Source: a virus
Virus record (IMG/VR): IMGVR_UViG_3300007777_000018
Location: 1 to 22,486 of that record
DNA length: 22,486 nucleotides
Reading direction: 5' to 3' (one strand)
The translations under genes and the position numbers were made by a program. The notes under the pieces are model-generated. The model had not been told where the DNA came from, did no database searches, and saw only the letters and a list, made by a program, of their open reading frames with translations. Below are positions 6,205 through 13,971 of the stretch, one piece after another. Positions within the stretch are counted from its first letter, which is position 1. Every line of letters starts with the position of its first letter.

Positions 6205-6725
6205 TAGAACCTTTTGTAAATTCCTCTTTTTTCTAAATTAGCCTCACGACTAAGATTTAAGAGGTATTTTTTTCTCTCTTTACTTATCTGATTATTAGGG
6301 TAGTAAACAGCCCAACCTTGACGAACCAAAGAGAAATTTAAAACATCTATCCAAACCAAATCACGACCGTATCTATCTTTGCCATAATTGTAATATTTGA
6401 CTTTTTTACCTAAGTAACGAGCCTCTACATAATCACGAGCTTTAAACCCAAGAGATAAAACTTTTTTAACTGTATGAGAGTATTTATCTTTGTGTTGTGG
6501 ATTATTAGGATGTATCATCTTGAGAGTTTCCAACTGTTTAAAAGTTCTATGGTTTACTTTGGTTTCAAAAGTATCAAGAGCAATGAGGCGAACTTTAAAC
6601 GGCTTCGCACTTCCTTTTTGTAACATCAAAGTATCGCCATCTATCACATACTTAACTTTTGCTTCTTGCCACTCATTCGCAAATAGTGAAGCCACCATCA
6701 ACATCATTAAAATTACTTTTTTCAT
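6204..6725 (-). CDS. Secreted thermonuclease (SNase-like) cargo nuclease
   Basis: A staphylococcal-nuclease-fold enzyme that cuts DNA and RNA with calcium. An N-terminal signal peptide (MKKVILMMLMVASLFA, then NEW) directs it to the periplasm or outside. Active-site residues are present: VIDGDT (27-32), VRLIALDTFE giving Arg46, Asp51 and Glu54, and DRYGR with Arg121. The ATG at 6725 is chosen over 6728 for its spacing from AAAGG. The mature protein is about 157 aa, normal for the family. It is inserted between T and U, where P2 has no gene, and is coupled to U by TAATG overlap. A secreted nuclease could destroy incoming DNA, limit natural transformation, or recycle host DNA at lysis. Campylobacter prophages are known to carry Dns nucleases with such an anti-transformation effect, though Dns belongs to a different family. 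Confidence 0.87.
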   Translation of the reverse strand: MKKVILMMLMVASLFANEWQEAKVKYVIDGDTLMLQKGSAKPFKVRLIALDTFETKVNHRTFKQLETLKMIHPNNPQHKDKYSHTVKKVLSLGFKARDYVEARYLGKKVKYYNYGKDRYGRDLVWIDVLNFSLVRQGWAVYYPNNQISKERKKYLLNLSREANLEKRGIYKRF

Positions 6726-6739
6726 CATTTTCCTTTGTA

Positions 6740-9223
6740 TTAAGATACATCTTGCATTTGCAGGTCTTGCTCATCATGAGCGAGTTCCTTTTGAGCTTTT
6801 GCAAGTTTCTCTTTTAAATCTTCATAGTCTATTTGACCACCTGCACCTGCATGAACTGTTATCTGATTAGTAATATTCTGATTAACTCCCCCCGTGTTAC
6901 TATTGTTTTGCATAAATGTTTTTGTGTCATTTATTTGATTAGATGTAATATCACTTACACTCTCAAGAGGGATAGTCTGAACTTGCACCTCTTTTAGAGA
7001 AGAAGTACCTTGAAGCACCTTTTTATAATCTGTATTATTTACAGGAGTGATAGCTTTAGGTTTCACAGCCCAAAGTGAGTCTTTAGTTTTTACAGGTGCT
7101 AATTTTTTAGGTTTATCATCTCCAAAGCCAAAGAAGTCTTTAGTGCCGTTCCACATACCAGAGGCTTTATCTGTTACACTTGAAGCCAACCCTTTAACTT
7201 TATTAACCACACTCATAACTGCTTGAAATTTTGCATCTATCCAATTAAAAAAAGTAACAAACGGAGATTTAATTGTGTTTACTATTCCACCCCAAATAGA
7301 ACCTGCAACTTGACCAATTAATACCCAACCATTGACAACCATAGCTCCCATATTAACAACCCAAGTAAGAGCAGATACAACCCATTTAATAGGTGTAACA
7401 GCCAAACCAAAAACAGTCGATATAATTCCACCTACATTAGAGAAGTTAATCCCTACAGCATTTAAAACCGTGCCAATAGCTGAAAAAATAGGAGATACTG
7501 CATCAAAAAGACCACCAACGGCATTTATTAAACCACCGAACAATCCTTGAAACTCTGTAAGAACAGGACTCATCCCCTCAGCAAAACCACTCCAGAGGCT
7601 ATCTATTGAAGTCTTTACAAACTCAAATTTATTGTAAAGATATATACCTGCTCCAGCTATTGCCATCACACCAAGAACTATCGCAGTTACAGGAGAGGCT
7701 AAAAGTGCTAAACCTGCACCAACTCCAGAGGCTATAAGTCCAAAACCTGCAAGAGCTACAGAACCAACCACAAAAGCAGCACCCAAACCAAACACCCATT
7801 TTGAAGCAGTAGGAAACTTTTGAGTAAACTTATCTAATCTCTCTGCACCACTTTTTAAAACATTTGATACTGATTTAATCGCAGGAAGTAAACCATTAGT
7901 TGCACTAATTGATAAACCCTCCATAGCCGATGAAAGTAGTTTAAAATGCCCTGCAGTTGTATCAAGTTTTATAGTCTGAATATTTTTAGTAGTTCCACTT
8001 GAATTATCCAAAGTAGATTGATAATCAAGTAAACCTTTTTTACCTACTTTTAGAAGAGCAATCCCACTACTTAGAGCAGTCATTCCAAAGATGTGTTTTA
8101 GCTTTTTAGTTTTAGCTTCATCACTCATACCAACCATAGACTGATTTAATTCGCCTATGATGTTTGGCATACCTTTAAACTTCCCTTTGGCATCAAAAAC
8201 AGATACACCAAGAGCCTCTAAAGCTTTTCGTGCCTCAGTAGGTGGAGCAGATAATCGTGTGTACATCTGGCGAAGCGAAGTACCTGCCATTGAACCTTGA
8301 ATACCTACATCGCCAAGCTTACCTGCAAGTGCCGAAACTTCACTAAGACCTACACCAAGACCAGAGGCTATCGGTGCAGTATATTTCATAGTTTCGCCCA
8401 ACATCTCTAAATCTGTATTTGAAGTTGTAAAAGTCTTTGCTAAAATATCTGATACCATTCCCATTTTTTCAGCTTTGATGGAGAACCCACTTAAAATATT
8501 TGAACCAATATCAGAAGCTACACCTAAATCAACACTTCCTGCAGTAGCTAAACCAAGAACCCCACTCATTGCTCCAAGTTGTTGTTTAGCATTAAAACCT
8601 GCTTTTGCTAAGTAAGTCATACCTATTGCACTTTGAGAAGCTGACCACTCAGTAGTCGCACCAAGTTCTTTTGCTTTTGCCGTTAGAAGAGTAAAATCCT
8701 CAGCCGTGATATTTTTAGTTAAAGCTTTAACATCAGCCATGCTACTTTCAAAGTTGATAGAAGCTTTAAAGGGTAAAGTTAAAAGAGAAGCAGTAGCAAC
8801 AGCTCCAACTATTGCACCTGTACCCATTTGACTAGCTTTAGGAGTATTTTTTTTAGCTACTCTTGCACCTCTTTGAAGATTATCAGCACTTTTACGAGTC
8901 CAAAAAGCAGTTTGTTTGGCATCATGCTCAATAGCAGTCATATCCTTACGAGCTTCTTTTAAACTATTTCGTGAAGTTTTTATATCAAGGCGAATAGGAT
9001 TAGCACTTATCTTTGCACTTTGACTTCTAATTTTTCCTAAGTGGTTATCAAGTTGTTTGAGATTTCTATTAAGAAGAGGAAACTTAGTGCTTTGTAAAAG
9101 ATTAGCTTTAGTAACTTTTTGAGCATAAGTGTGAATACCTTTAACACTTGCTTGTAAAAAACTACTTCCCTTTATGGCAGGGTTCCACACCATATTTAAA
9201 CTTACTGAACCAAGACCTGCCAT
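6740..9223 (-). CDS. T: Tail tape measure protein T
   Basis: Sets tail length and fills the tube before injection. At 827 aa it is the longest gene. The N-terminal about 150 residues are helical and charged. The TP901-type tape-measure core runs from about residue 155 (NFESSMADVKALTKNI) through SMAGTSLRQMYTRLS to about 480. A strongly hydrophobic block around 487-545 (WVFGLGAAFVVGSVALAGFG onward) is a typical membrane-active tape-measure segment. The C-terminus is Lys/Gln-rich. It starts 229 bases after the HU-like gene ends, and that gap holds array C. AAAGG precedes the ATG. Confidence 0.92.
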   Translation of the reverse strand: MAGLGSVSLNMVWNPAIKGSSFLQASVKGIHTYAQKVTKANLLQSTKFPLLNRNLKQLDNHLGKIRSQSAKISANPIRLDIKTSRNSLKEARKDMTAIEHDAKQTAFWTRKSADNLQRGARVAKKNTPKASQMGTGAIVGAVATASLLTLPFKASINFESSMADVKALTKNITAEDFTLLTAKAKELGATTEWSASQSAIGMTYLAKAGFNAKQQLGAMSGVLGLATAGSVDLGVASDIGSNILSGFSIKAEKMGMVSDILAKTFTTSNTDLEMLGETMKYTAPIASGLGVGLSEVSALAGKLGDVGIQGSMAGTSLRQMYTRLSAPPTEARKALEALGVSVFDAKGKFKGMPNIIGELNQSMVGMSDEAKTKKLKHIFGMTALSSGIALLKVGKKGLLDYQSTLDNSSGTTKNIQTIKLDTTAGHFKLLSSAMEGLSISATNGLLPAIKSVSNVLKSGAERLDKFTQKFPTASKWVFGLGAAFVVGSVALAGFGLIASGVGAGLALLASPVTAIVLGVMAIAGAGIYLYNKFEFVKTSIDSLWSGFAEGMSPVLTEFQGLFGGLINAVGGLFDAVSPIFSAIGTVLNAVGINFSNVGGIISTVFGLAVTPIKWVVSALTWVVNMGAMVVNGWVLIGQVAGSIWGGIVNTIKSPFVTFFNWIDAKFQAVMSVVNKVKGLASSVTDKASGMWNGTKDFFGFGDDKPKKLAPVKTKDSLWAVKPKAITPVNNTDYKKVLQGTSSLKEVQVQTIPLESVSDITSNQINDTKTFMQNNSNTGGVNQNITNQITVHAGAGGQIDYEDLKEKLAKAQKELAHDEQDLQMQDVS

Positions 9224-9278
9224 AATTAAACCTTTTATTTATTTTTTTATATCTATTTTAAAAATCCTAAAAATTCAT

Positions 9279-9387
9279 CCTGTACAGTCACATATTTTAA
9301 AGCTAGATCACTCACACTTTTTATAGCCGGTCTGTCACACTTTAATTGCCAGGACCTGTCACATATTTGTCTTGCAGCTAAGACACA
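9279..9387 (+). repeat. GTCACA array C: five phased units with TGTACA lead-in
   Basis: Units start at 9287 (GTCACATATTTTAAAG), 9311 (CTCACACTTTTTATAG), 9334 (GTCACACTTTAATTGCC), 9358 (GTCACATATTTGTCTTGC) and 9382 (GACACATTT); spacing is 24, 23, 24 and 24 bp. CCTGTACA precedes the first unit, as in D and E. This is the longest copy and lies in the largest gap of the tail operon. Most units continue as GTCACA-Y-WTTT. Confidence 0.75.
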
Positions 9388-9401
9388 TTTAGAATTTTAA
9401 A

Positions 9402-9436
9402 AAGAGATAGAGTCAAGAGGGAATGACCTCTTAACT
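9402..9436 (-). terminator. Probable terminator after the HU-like gene
   Basis: On the minus strand AGTTAAGAGG pairs with CCTCTTGACT (one G-U) across TCATTC, spanning 9436-9411. CTATCTCTTTTTAAAA follows, with the T run beginning about seven bases past the stem. It would separate the HU-like gene from array C and the tape-measure gene, so T and later genes may need readthrough or a promoter in 9224-9400. Confidence 0.5.
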
Positions 9437-9452
9437 CGTATGTGTTTAGTTA

Positions 9453-9773
9453 CTAAGCAGTAACAGGAGCATTCATTGCATCAAGAAGTTTGTCACTCTC
9501 AACGAATTGAACATGAAAACCTGCAGGAGCAGTTCCAAGAGTACCATCTGGTAGTTTGTAGTTTCTCTCTGCATGAGAACGAACCTCTAAAGTACCAAGA
9601 CCAGAAGCTTTGATTGAAGAACCTGCAACAAGTGCATTGAAAGCTAAATCGTTAGCTTTGTCCATAACTTGGTCAACTAAAGTTTTAGTAACTTTGATAC
9701 CATCTGCTGTAAGTGAAGCATGAACTGCCTCTCTAGCCTCTTTTTCATTGATTGATTTTAATGCTGTAGCCAT
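9453..9773 (-). CDS. HU/IHF-family DNA-binding protein
   Basis: A 106-aa protein with the HU/IHF layout. Helices I-II (INEKEAREAVHASLTADGIK, VTKTLVDQVMDKAND) are followed by GSSIKASGLGTLEVRSHAER, matching the HU pattern in which GFGTF leads to the beta arms, and then a shortened, less basic arm (NYKLPDGTLGTAPAGFHVQF). Such proteins bend DNA. It has a very strong AAAGGAG ribosome site nine bases before ATG and a terminator-like hairpin after it, so it may be expressed at high level on its own. Its place between E' and T is unusual for a P2-type tail block. The weak basic arm leaves open a structural or assembly role rather than DNA bending. Confidence 0.75.
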   Translation of the reverse strand: MATALKSINEKEAREAVHASLTADGIKVTKTLVDQVMDKANDLAFNALVAGSSIKASGLGTLEVRSHAERNYKLPDGTLGTAPAGFHVQFVESDKLLDAMNAPVTA

Positions 9774-9841
9774 AATATGACTCCTTTTTGTGTTTTTATT
9801 TTTTACAGCTTTGCCAACCTACTTACAGAGCAGGACTGTTT

Positions 9842-10314
9842 TTATGAGTTATTTAAACTCATTAACTCAAGCTTTTGCTTGTGTTTTTTGATTGATACAT
9901 TGTAATAATCAATCCACTCACTAATCGGTAATGCTTTTTGCTCTCTTACTGTTAAAAGAAAAAACTCACTTACCAACGAATAGCACTCAAGCTTAGTAGC
10001 TTTAGAGCCACCAAGCCGAACTAAAAACCCTGTAAAACTTCCATCACTAAAGCACTATCTTTATTAGCTAAAGCAAGAGCCTCTTTGTAATCAATACCTG
10101 CAGAGATAGAAATTTGTACATAACCACCAACTTTGCCCTTTTCAGTCTCTTTAGCGATGATTTCATCATCAAAACCTGTAAGCTCATTAAGTGTGAGTTC
10201 TGTAACTTTTTTAGTTTCTTTACCCTCTGTAACTTCTACAGTTTCCCCAAAAGGATAAACTCTTGAGAGAGTAACTTTCTCTTTAGCATAATCAATAGCT
10301 TGTATTTTTGACAT
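9842..10314 (-). CDS. E: Tail assembly chaperone E+E' by -1 frameshift
   Basis: Gene E is followed by a second frame with no start of its own. The slippery heptamer GGGTTTT (minus strand, 10030-10024) is read G GGT TTT directly before the E stop TAG. A -1 slip continues from 10024 through about 60 further sense codons (FLVRLGGSKATKLECYSLVS onward, including REQKALPISEWIDYY) to TAA at 9844-9842. The fused product would be 157 aa, with base 10024 read twice. In P2 the E/E' pair uses the same strategy, and tail chaperones in most long-tailed phages have a frameshifted long form that loads the tape measure. The gene order FII-E-E'-T agrees. The frameshift is inferred, not measured. Confidence 0.8.
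10021..10314 (-). CDS. E: Tail assembly protein E (short, unshifted form)
   Basis: A 97-aa protein corresponding to P2 gpE, a tail assembly chaperone not found in the finished virion. It shows the family feature of an early beta region with charged loops, then TELTLNELTGFDDEII (typical of gpE/gp41-like chaperones), and ends in a helix ...ALVMEVLQGF. It begins ten bases after the tube gene, on the same transcript. Most ribosomes should stop here, with a minor fraction slipping into E'. Confidence 0.82.
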   Translation of the reverse strand: MSKIQAIDYAKEKVTLSRVYPFGETVEVTEGKETKKVTELTLNELTGFDDEIIAKETEKGKVGGYVQISISAGIDYKEALALANKDSALVMEVLQGF

Positions 10315-10323
10315 CTAAGCCCC

Positions 10324-10800
10324 TTATATATTGTTGTTAAAATCAGGAGCCATATCAACACCTGCTAAAATACATTTGTAAGGATTTCTACTATAAACAA
10401 TAGTCGGAATTCCATCTACAACCTCAGAGTACATATCAACACGAATTTCAAACTCTCTCTTAGTTGAGTCGCCCTCTTTTACCTCTCCGCTCATTTTGTG
10501 AAGCTGACCTTGAGCAGTAATTAAAAGAGATTTATCTTCGCCATCCTCACGGATATTTCCTTTTAATACAAAAGGTAAACCTGCACTCATGTGAGCTACA
10601 AACTCAGCACCTAAGTTCTTAACTGCAATAGTCATTTTAGGTTGCTTAACTAAGCCTGTACTCTCTTCGTTCACAGTTTCAAACTCGAACTCTGGTTGCT
10701 TTGTACCCTCATCCGTATAACCGAATGTATTTTTACCTGCTATCATAATTGATAGCCCTGTTAGTATCTGGCTTGGTAAGCCTAAACCATTTTTAGTCAT
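10324..10800 (-). CDS. FII: Major tail tube protein FII
   Basis: Forms the inner tube of the contractile tail. The 158-aa length and beta-rich composition fit P2 FII (172 aa). Landmarks are the N-terminal LPSQILTGLSIMIAGKNTFGY, the middle GEVKEGDSTKREFEIRVDMY and the C-terminal NPYKCILAGVDMAPDFNNNI. It lies immediately after the sheath gene with a three-base gap, the invariant FI-FII order. Confidence 0.9.
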   Translation of the reverse strand: MTKNGLGLPSQILTGLSIMIAGKNTFGYTDEGTKQPEFEFETVNEESTGLVKQPKMTIAVKNLGAEFVAHMSAGLPFVLKGNIREDGEDKSLLITAQGQLHKMSGEVKEGDSTKREFEIRVDMYSEVVDGIPTIVYSRNPYKCILAGVDMAPDFNNNI

Positions 10801-10803
10801 TGT

Positions 10804-11991
10804 TTAACCCTCCACCGAGTAATATTCATTAGTTGCATAAGGTTGAATTACAATCGCTCTTACACCTACATTGTTACCTGCATCATAATCCATGTACAAG
10901 ATACCTGCGGCGATTTCAGCACCGTTGTTTTTATCAGACCACCAAACTTTCGCACCAACTGCCGCACCACTATTTACAGCTTTTAGAAGAAAAGCCTCTG
11001 CATCAGCTTTAGCCAAAGTTAGCACATCAGTTACAGGACGATGTTTGTGTCTTTTTAGAGATTTTTGTAAGTTCTCATTTAAAAGGTCAAAGAAACGGAT
11101 CGTCTCAAGTTTGTTAAAACGAGCATCATCGCTTGGTGTTTCAAAGTTATAAAGACGATTTCCATCATCATTAAGTAGCAAAGCACCACCTGCATTAACT
11201 ATCTGATTTACATCACAAGTATCCTCGCCCTCTTCATAAGTAAGAGGAATTACACAACCCTCTACATCATAAATAAGTTGATTAGCATGGTCAAAACAAG
11301 AACCAAACTCGCCCATAAGTGCATCGTGGTAAGCTATGTGACCTGCAACAACTGCAGAGTTAGGTTTAGATATTGTTTTGTTTTCAAAAACACTCCATAC
11401 TTTTCTATATAGTGGGAATGCTAAGTATCTCATAGAACCAAGCTCTTGTAACTTCACGATAGAGTCTGTTACACTATTTAAGTATAAATCCACAATAGCA
11501 ATAGTTTTAGTTCCAACTGCAAAGCTATCAAGAGCATTACGAACAGTTGCATCGTGTGAAAAATAAGAGGCAATAGCAATTCTTACTTTTGCACCAAATA
11601 ATGTACGAGCTTTTTGTAAGTTACCAACAGCAGTTACAATCGCACTTTTAAACTCTGTATCTTCATAAAACACTTGAGGAGTTTTATCAGCATGAGCCTC
11701 AGTAAGTTCTACTAAAGAGATAACTACAGGAGATTTAACATTTTGCATTTTAATATCATGCAAATCCTCTCTAATAGTTCCTGCTTGAGTTTTAAACACC
11801 TCTAAAGCTTCCTCAGCATTTCCAAATCTAAGCAAATTACTCTGACTCTCATCATTTAGCTTTGCAACTACACTCTCATCCATTCCAACTAAAGAAGCAG
11901 AACCAACAAGACCGATAACCGTTGTAGATGTTATAATCGTTGCAGTAGCACTCGCATTTTTAGTAGGTAAAACTTTTATTCCGTTTGGCAT
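10804..11991 (-). CDS. FI: Tail sheath protein FI
   Basis: Forms the contractile sheath. At 395 aa it equals P2 FI (396 aa). Family-like parts are an N-terminal STTVIGLVGSA, a central AVVAGHIAYHDALMGEFGSC and a C-terminal ending VGVRAIVIQPYATNEYYSVE. The C-terminal domain (about residues 285-395: NKLETIRFFDLLNENLQKSL onward) has the typical handle-forming sheath pattern. Neighbours are the DUF4376-like gene upstream and the tube gene downstream. Confidence 0.92.
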   Translation of the reverse strand: MPNGIKVLPTKNASATATIITSTTVIGLVGSASLVGMDESVVAKLNDESQSNLLRFGNAEEALEVFKTQAGTIREDLHDIKMQNVKSPVVISLVELTEAHADKTPQVFYEDTEFKSAIVTAVGNLQKARTLFGAKVRIAIASYFSHDATVRNALDSFAVGTKTIAIVDLYLNSVTDSIVKLQELGSMRYLAFPLYRKVWSVFENKTISKPNSAVVAGHIAYHDALMGEFGSCFDHANQLIYDVEGCVIPLTYEEGEDTCDVNQIVNAGGALLLNDDGNRLYNFETPSDDARFNKLETIRFFDLLNENLQKSLKRHKHRPVTDVLTLAKADAEAFLLKAVNSGAAVGAKVWWSDKNNGAEIAAGILYMDYDAGNNVGVRAIVIQPYATNEYYSVEG

Positions 11992-11992
11992 A

Positions 11993-12310
11993 CTAAGCCT
12001 CCTCTAATTCATTTTTTAAAGCACGATATTTAAAATATATCTCTTTAACTTTTTGACTACCTGCTTTAATCAAAGCACCAAAATCAACCTTACTAAAAGT
12101 TACAGTTTGATTGTTAATATCAATCCACTCTATAACTTCATCATCTGTAGCGATGTTATGCTGAACAGCCATCGTTTTAATGATGTCCTCATTCATAAAT
12201 ACATCAGATACCACTAAACCTGCTTTTAATTCTTTTGTACGAGCTTGATTTAAATCAAACTTTTTACCAAGAATTAAAGCACTTTCACTTGGATTGTTAT
12301 TTGCATCCAT
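11993..12310 (-). CDS. DUF4376-like tail-fibre-associated protein
   Basis: A 105-aa protein. The second half, EWIDINNQTVTFSKVDFGAL then VKEIYFKYRALKNELEEA, matches the pattern of DUF4376-type domains found in phage fibre and fibre-assembly proteins (W..DN.. ... YR.LK). It occupies the position of P2 gene G, the fibre assembly chaperone. It is one base from the preceding gene and one base from the sheath gene. A chaperone or small fibre-bound part is likely; direct proof is lacking. Confidence 0.55.
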   Translation of the reverse strand: MDANNNPSESALILGKKFDLNQARTKELKAGLVVSDVFMNEDIIKTMAVQHNIATDDEVIEWIDINNQTVTFSKVDFGALIKAGSQKVKEIYFKYRALKNELEEA

Positions 12311-12311
12311 T

Positions 12312-12776
12312 TTATAAGTCCTTTATCTTTGTAATTTTAATTGTGTAGTCGTTATAACTAGTGCCATCTTCTTTAACCTCAGTTTGAGTAGATAAGTCAA
12401 AACTTGCTTTTACCCAGTATTTATTCTCATCACTACGAACTAACTCACATCTAGTGTCATATGTATTTACTTCTGATAAAACAGGAGTGCTGAGACCACA
12501 GCAATGTTGTTTAACAAAAAATGTTTTATCAAGATGACCTCTATCTGAACGAATTGTTACAAAAGCATTTGAGGCACTAAATTCAACGGTTACATAACCA
12601 TCTTCTGTAACCGTTCCACTAATCTCGTTTTGACCGAAATACGATGCTCTCCAACTTTCAAGCTCCTCTACTTTTGCTTTTACTTCACCATCCCATTTAT
12701 TGTATTGACCTTTTACTAAGTCCATAAAATCATTTACTTTATTAGTTAAATTTGCTACTTCCGTTGCTAAACTCAT
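12312..12776 (-). CDS. Putative tail fibre tip / receptor-binding protein
   Basis: A 154-aa protein with an N-terminal helical, coiled-coil-like segment (about residues 1-45, ending EELESWRASYFGQ), followed by a beta-rich domain (GTVTEDGYVTVEFSASNAFV and beyond) with three cysteines (HCCGL, YDTRCEL). A short trimeric coiled coil carrying a beta domain is a common design for fibre tips. Its start overlaps the stop of the previous gene. No family is recognised by name. The beta domain would be expected to vary most between related phages. Confidence 0.5.
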   Translation of the reverse strand: MSLATEVANLTNKVNDFMDLVKGQYNKWDGEVKAKVEELESWRASYFGQNEISGTVTEDGYVTVEFSASNAFVTIRSDRGHLDKTFFVKQHCCGLSTPVLSEVNTYDTRCELVRSDENKYWVKASFDLSTQTEVKEDGTSYNDYTIKITKIKDL

Positions 12777-13330
12777 TAATTCGCTCCCATTTCTTTAATT
12801 TCAGCTTCTATTAGATAATGAAAGTTTTTAGTATTCATCCCTAACATCGCTACTATTGGTTCTAAAAATCGCTCCTCAGCCTCTGCCTCTGGCAAATACT
12901 CAGTATTTCTAAAAACCACCTCTCCCTCATTACCTTTTATTGGTATTTTTATAGGGAACTGACCACCAATCTGCTCATTTAAGTAGATGATAGGAGTTTT
13001 AGCTATCGTTCCGACAATCAAATCATCAGAAAATAAACCTACTGCATAAAGGTGCTTGTTATAGCTATCTTCATTAGTTAGATTTACAATCGCTGTAAAC
13101 ACCCCTGCATCATCAAAATATGTACTCTCTACACTCTTATCATCAAAAACATAGTTCTTAATTTGAGTATATGTGAGTGTTGCAGTTTGCTCTAAAAGAT
13201 TTTTTAGAGTTCCATCATTAACACTTGCTGAACCAATCAGAACAGCTCTATTAAACTTACCTCTCATTTGAGAGTTTAAGTAATCTAGTAACTGCTGATT
13301 AGGTAGAGCCGTTAAACCTCCACTTGCCAT
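12776..13330 (-). CDS. Tail fibre-like protein, short (gpH position)
   Basis: A 184-aa protein in the place of P2 gene H. The run of residues about 88-135, YNKHLYAVGLFSDDLIVGTI then LNEQIGGQFPIKIPIKGNEG, resembles the N-terminal baseplate-attachment domain of tail fibre/collar proteins (DUF3751-like). The usual long shaft and collagen-like repeats are missing, so this phage seems to split the fibre over this and the next genes or to have a very short fibre. It overlaps gene I by 19 bases. Confidence 0.6.
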   Translation of the reverse strand: MASGGLTALPNQQLLDYLNSQMRGKFNRAVLIGSASVNDGTLKNLLEQTATLTYTQIKNYVFDDKSVESTYFDDAGVFTAIVNLTNEDSYNKHLYAVGLFSDDLIVGTIAKTPIIYLNEQIGGQFPIKIPIKGNEGEVVFRNTEYLPEAEAEERFLEPIVAMLGMNTKNFHYLIEAEIKEMGAN

Positions 13331-13971
13331 CTATAACCTCCTATTAAAGTTGTCTCATCTAGTGCGATACCCTCATCAATGCTCGTGTCTAAAGTTGAGT
13401 TATAAACCCAACCACCATTTAAAGGAATATCATCACTAATGATTAACTCATTGATACTCATAAATGGACTCACTTTTAAAGGGTCGCTTCCATTACTCAC
13501 TAAAACCTCTGCAGTTATAAGTGGTAAATGAATATCAAAAGACTCTAATTGACTTCTAATATTTTTTGCTTTTTTGATTAGTCTTTTAGAAAGATAAAAT
13601 AATCTATCATCATAAATGAGTGAAGTATCTGCTTTTAAAGTCACATCAACTCTAAACATTCCAACTTCTAAACTATCATCACTCATCCACTCTATAACAT
13701 GAGCTTCATCCCATACAGCATTAACTGCATCTTCAACTGCTCCGATAGTTCCGAGTGATTTTCTTCTAAAAGTTTTTAAATAAGCTCTAGCCTCATGTTC
13801 AAGCATATTGTCAATATTTGCACCCTTTATAACTGCTATGTGAGGTAAAAGAGAGGCATCACATAACATAGGGTCATTACTCAAGTCTTTATAATCTACT
13901 CTTGAGCGAGTATCTAAGAGAACTGCAAATCTTTGAGCTTGTAAGCTTGAATTTTTAGGAAGTAAACTCAT
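13312..13971 (-). CDS. I: Tail protein I (baseplate, P2 gpI)
   Basis: P2 gpI is a baseplate wedge protein. The 219-aa product fits: an N-terminal LLPKNSSLQAQRFAVLLDTR, then MLCDASLLPHIAVIKGANID and VNAVWDEAHVIEWMSDD, corresponding to the gpI pattern in which the first region leads to P.WLLPWLAW...V..W. The start overlaps the gene J stop (ATGA), so J and I are coupled. Confidence 0.85.
   Translation of the reverse strand: MSLLPKNSSLQAQRFAVLLDTRSRVDYKDLSNDPMLCDASLLPHIAVIKGANIDNMLEHEARAYLKTFRRKSLGTIGAVEDAVNAVWDEAHVIEWMSDDSLEVGMFRVDVTLKADTSLIYDDRLFYLSKRLIKKAKNIRSQLESFDIHLPLITAEVLVSNGSDPLKVSPFMSINELIISDDIPLNGGWVYNSTLDTSIDEGIALDETTLIGGYRWQVEV

Noticed and set aside
6490-6870. Plus-strand reading frame of 126 codons over the nuclease and tape-measure 3' end
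   Set aside because: Opposite-strand shadow of two well-supported genes; no ribosome site, no recognised domain.
7332-7550. Plus-strand reading frame inside the tape-measure gene
   Set aside because: Thr/Pro-rich translation of the opposite strand of a clear gene, with no ribosome site or context.
9279-9387. CRISPR array for the phased repeats
   Set aside because: Only about 6-11 bases per 24-bp unit are conserved, with no separate repeat and spacer lengths, and arrays have two to five units with no cas genes.
10892-11152. Plus-strand reading frame inside the sheath gene
   Set aside because: Shadow of FI; composition is atypical and there is no start signal.
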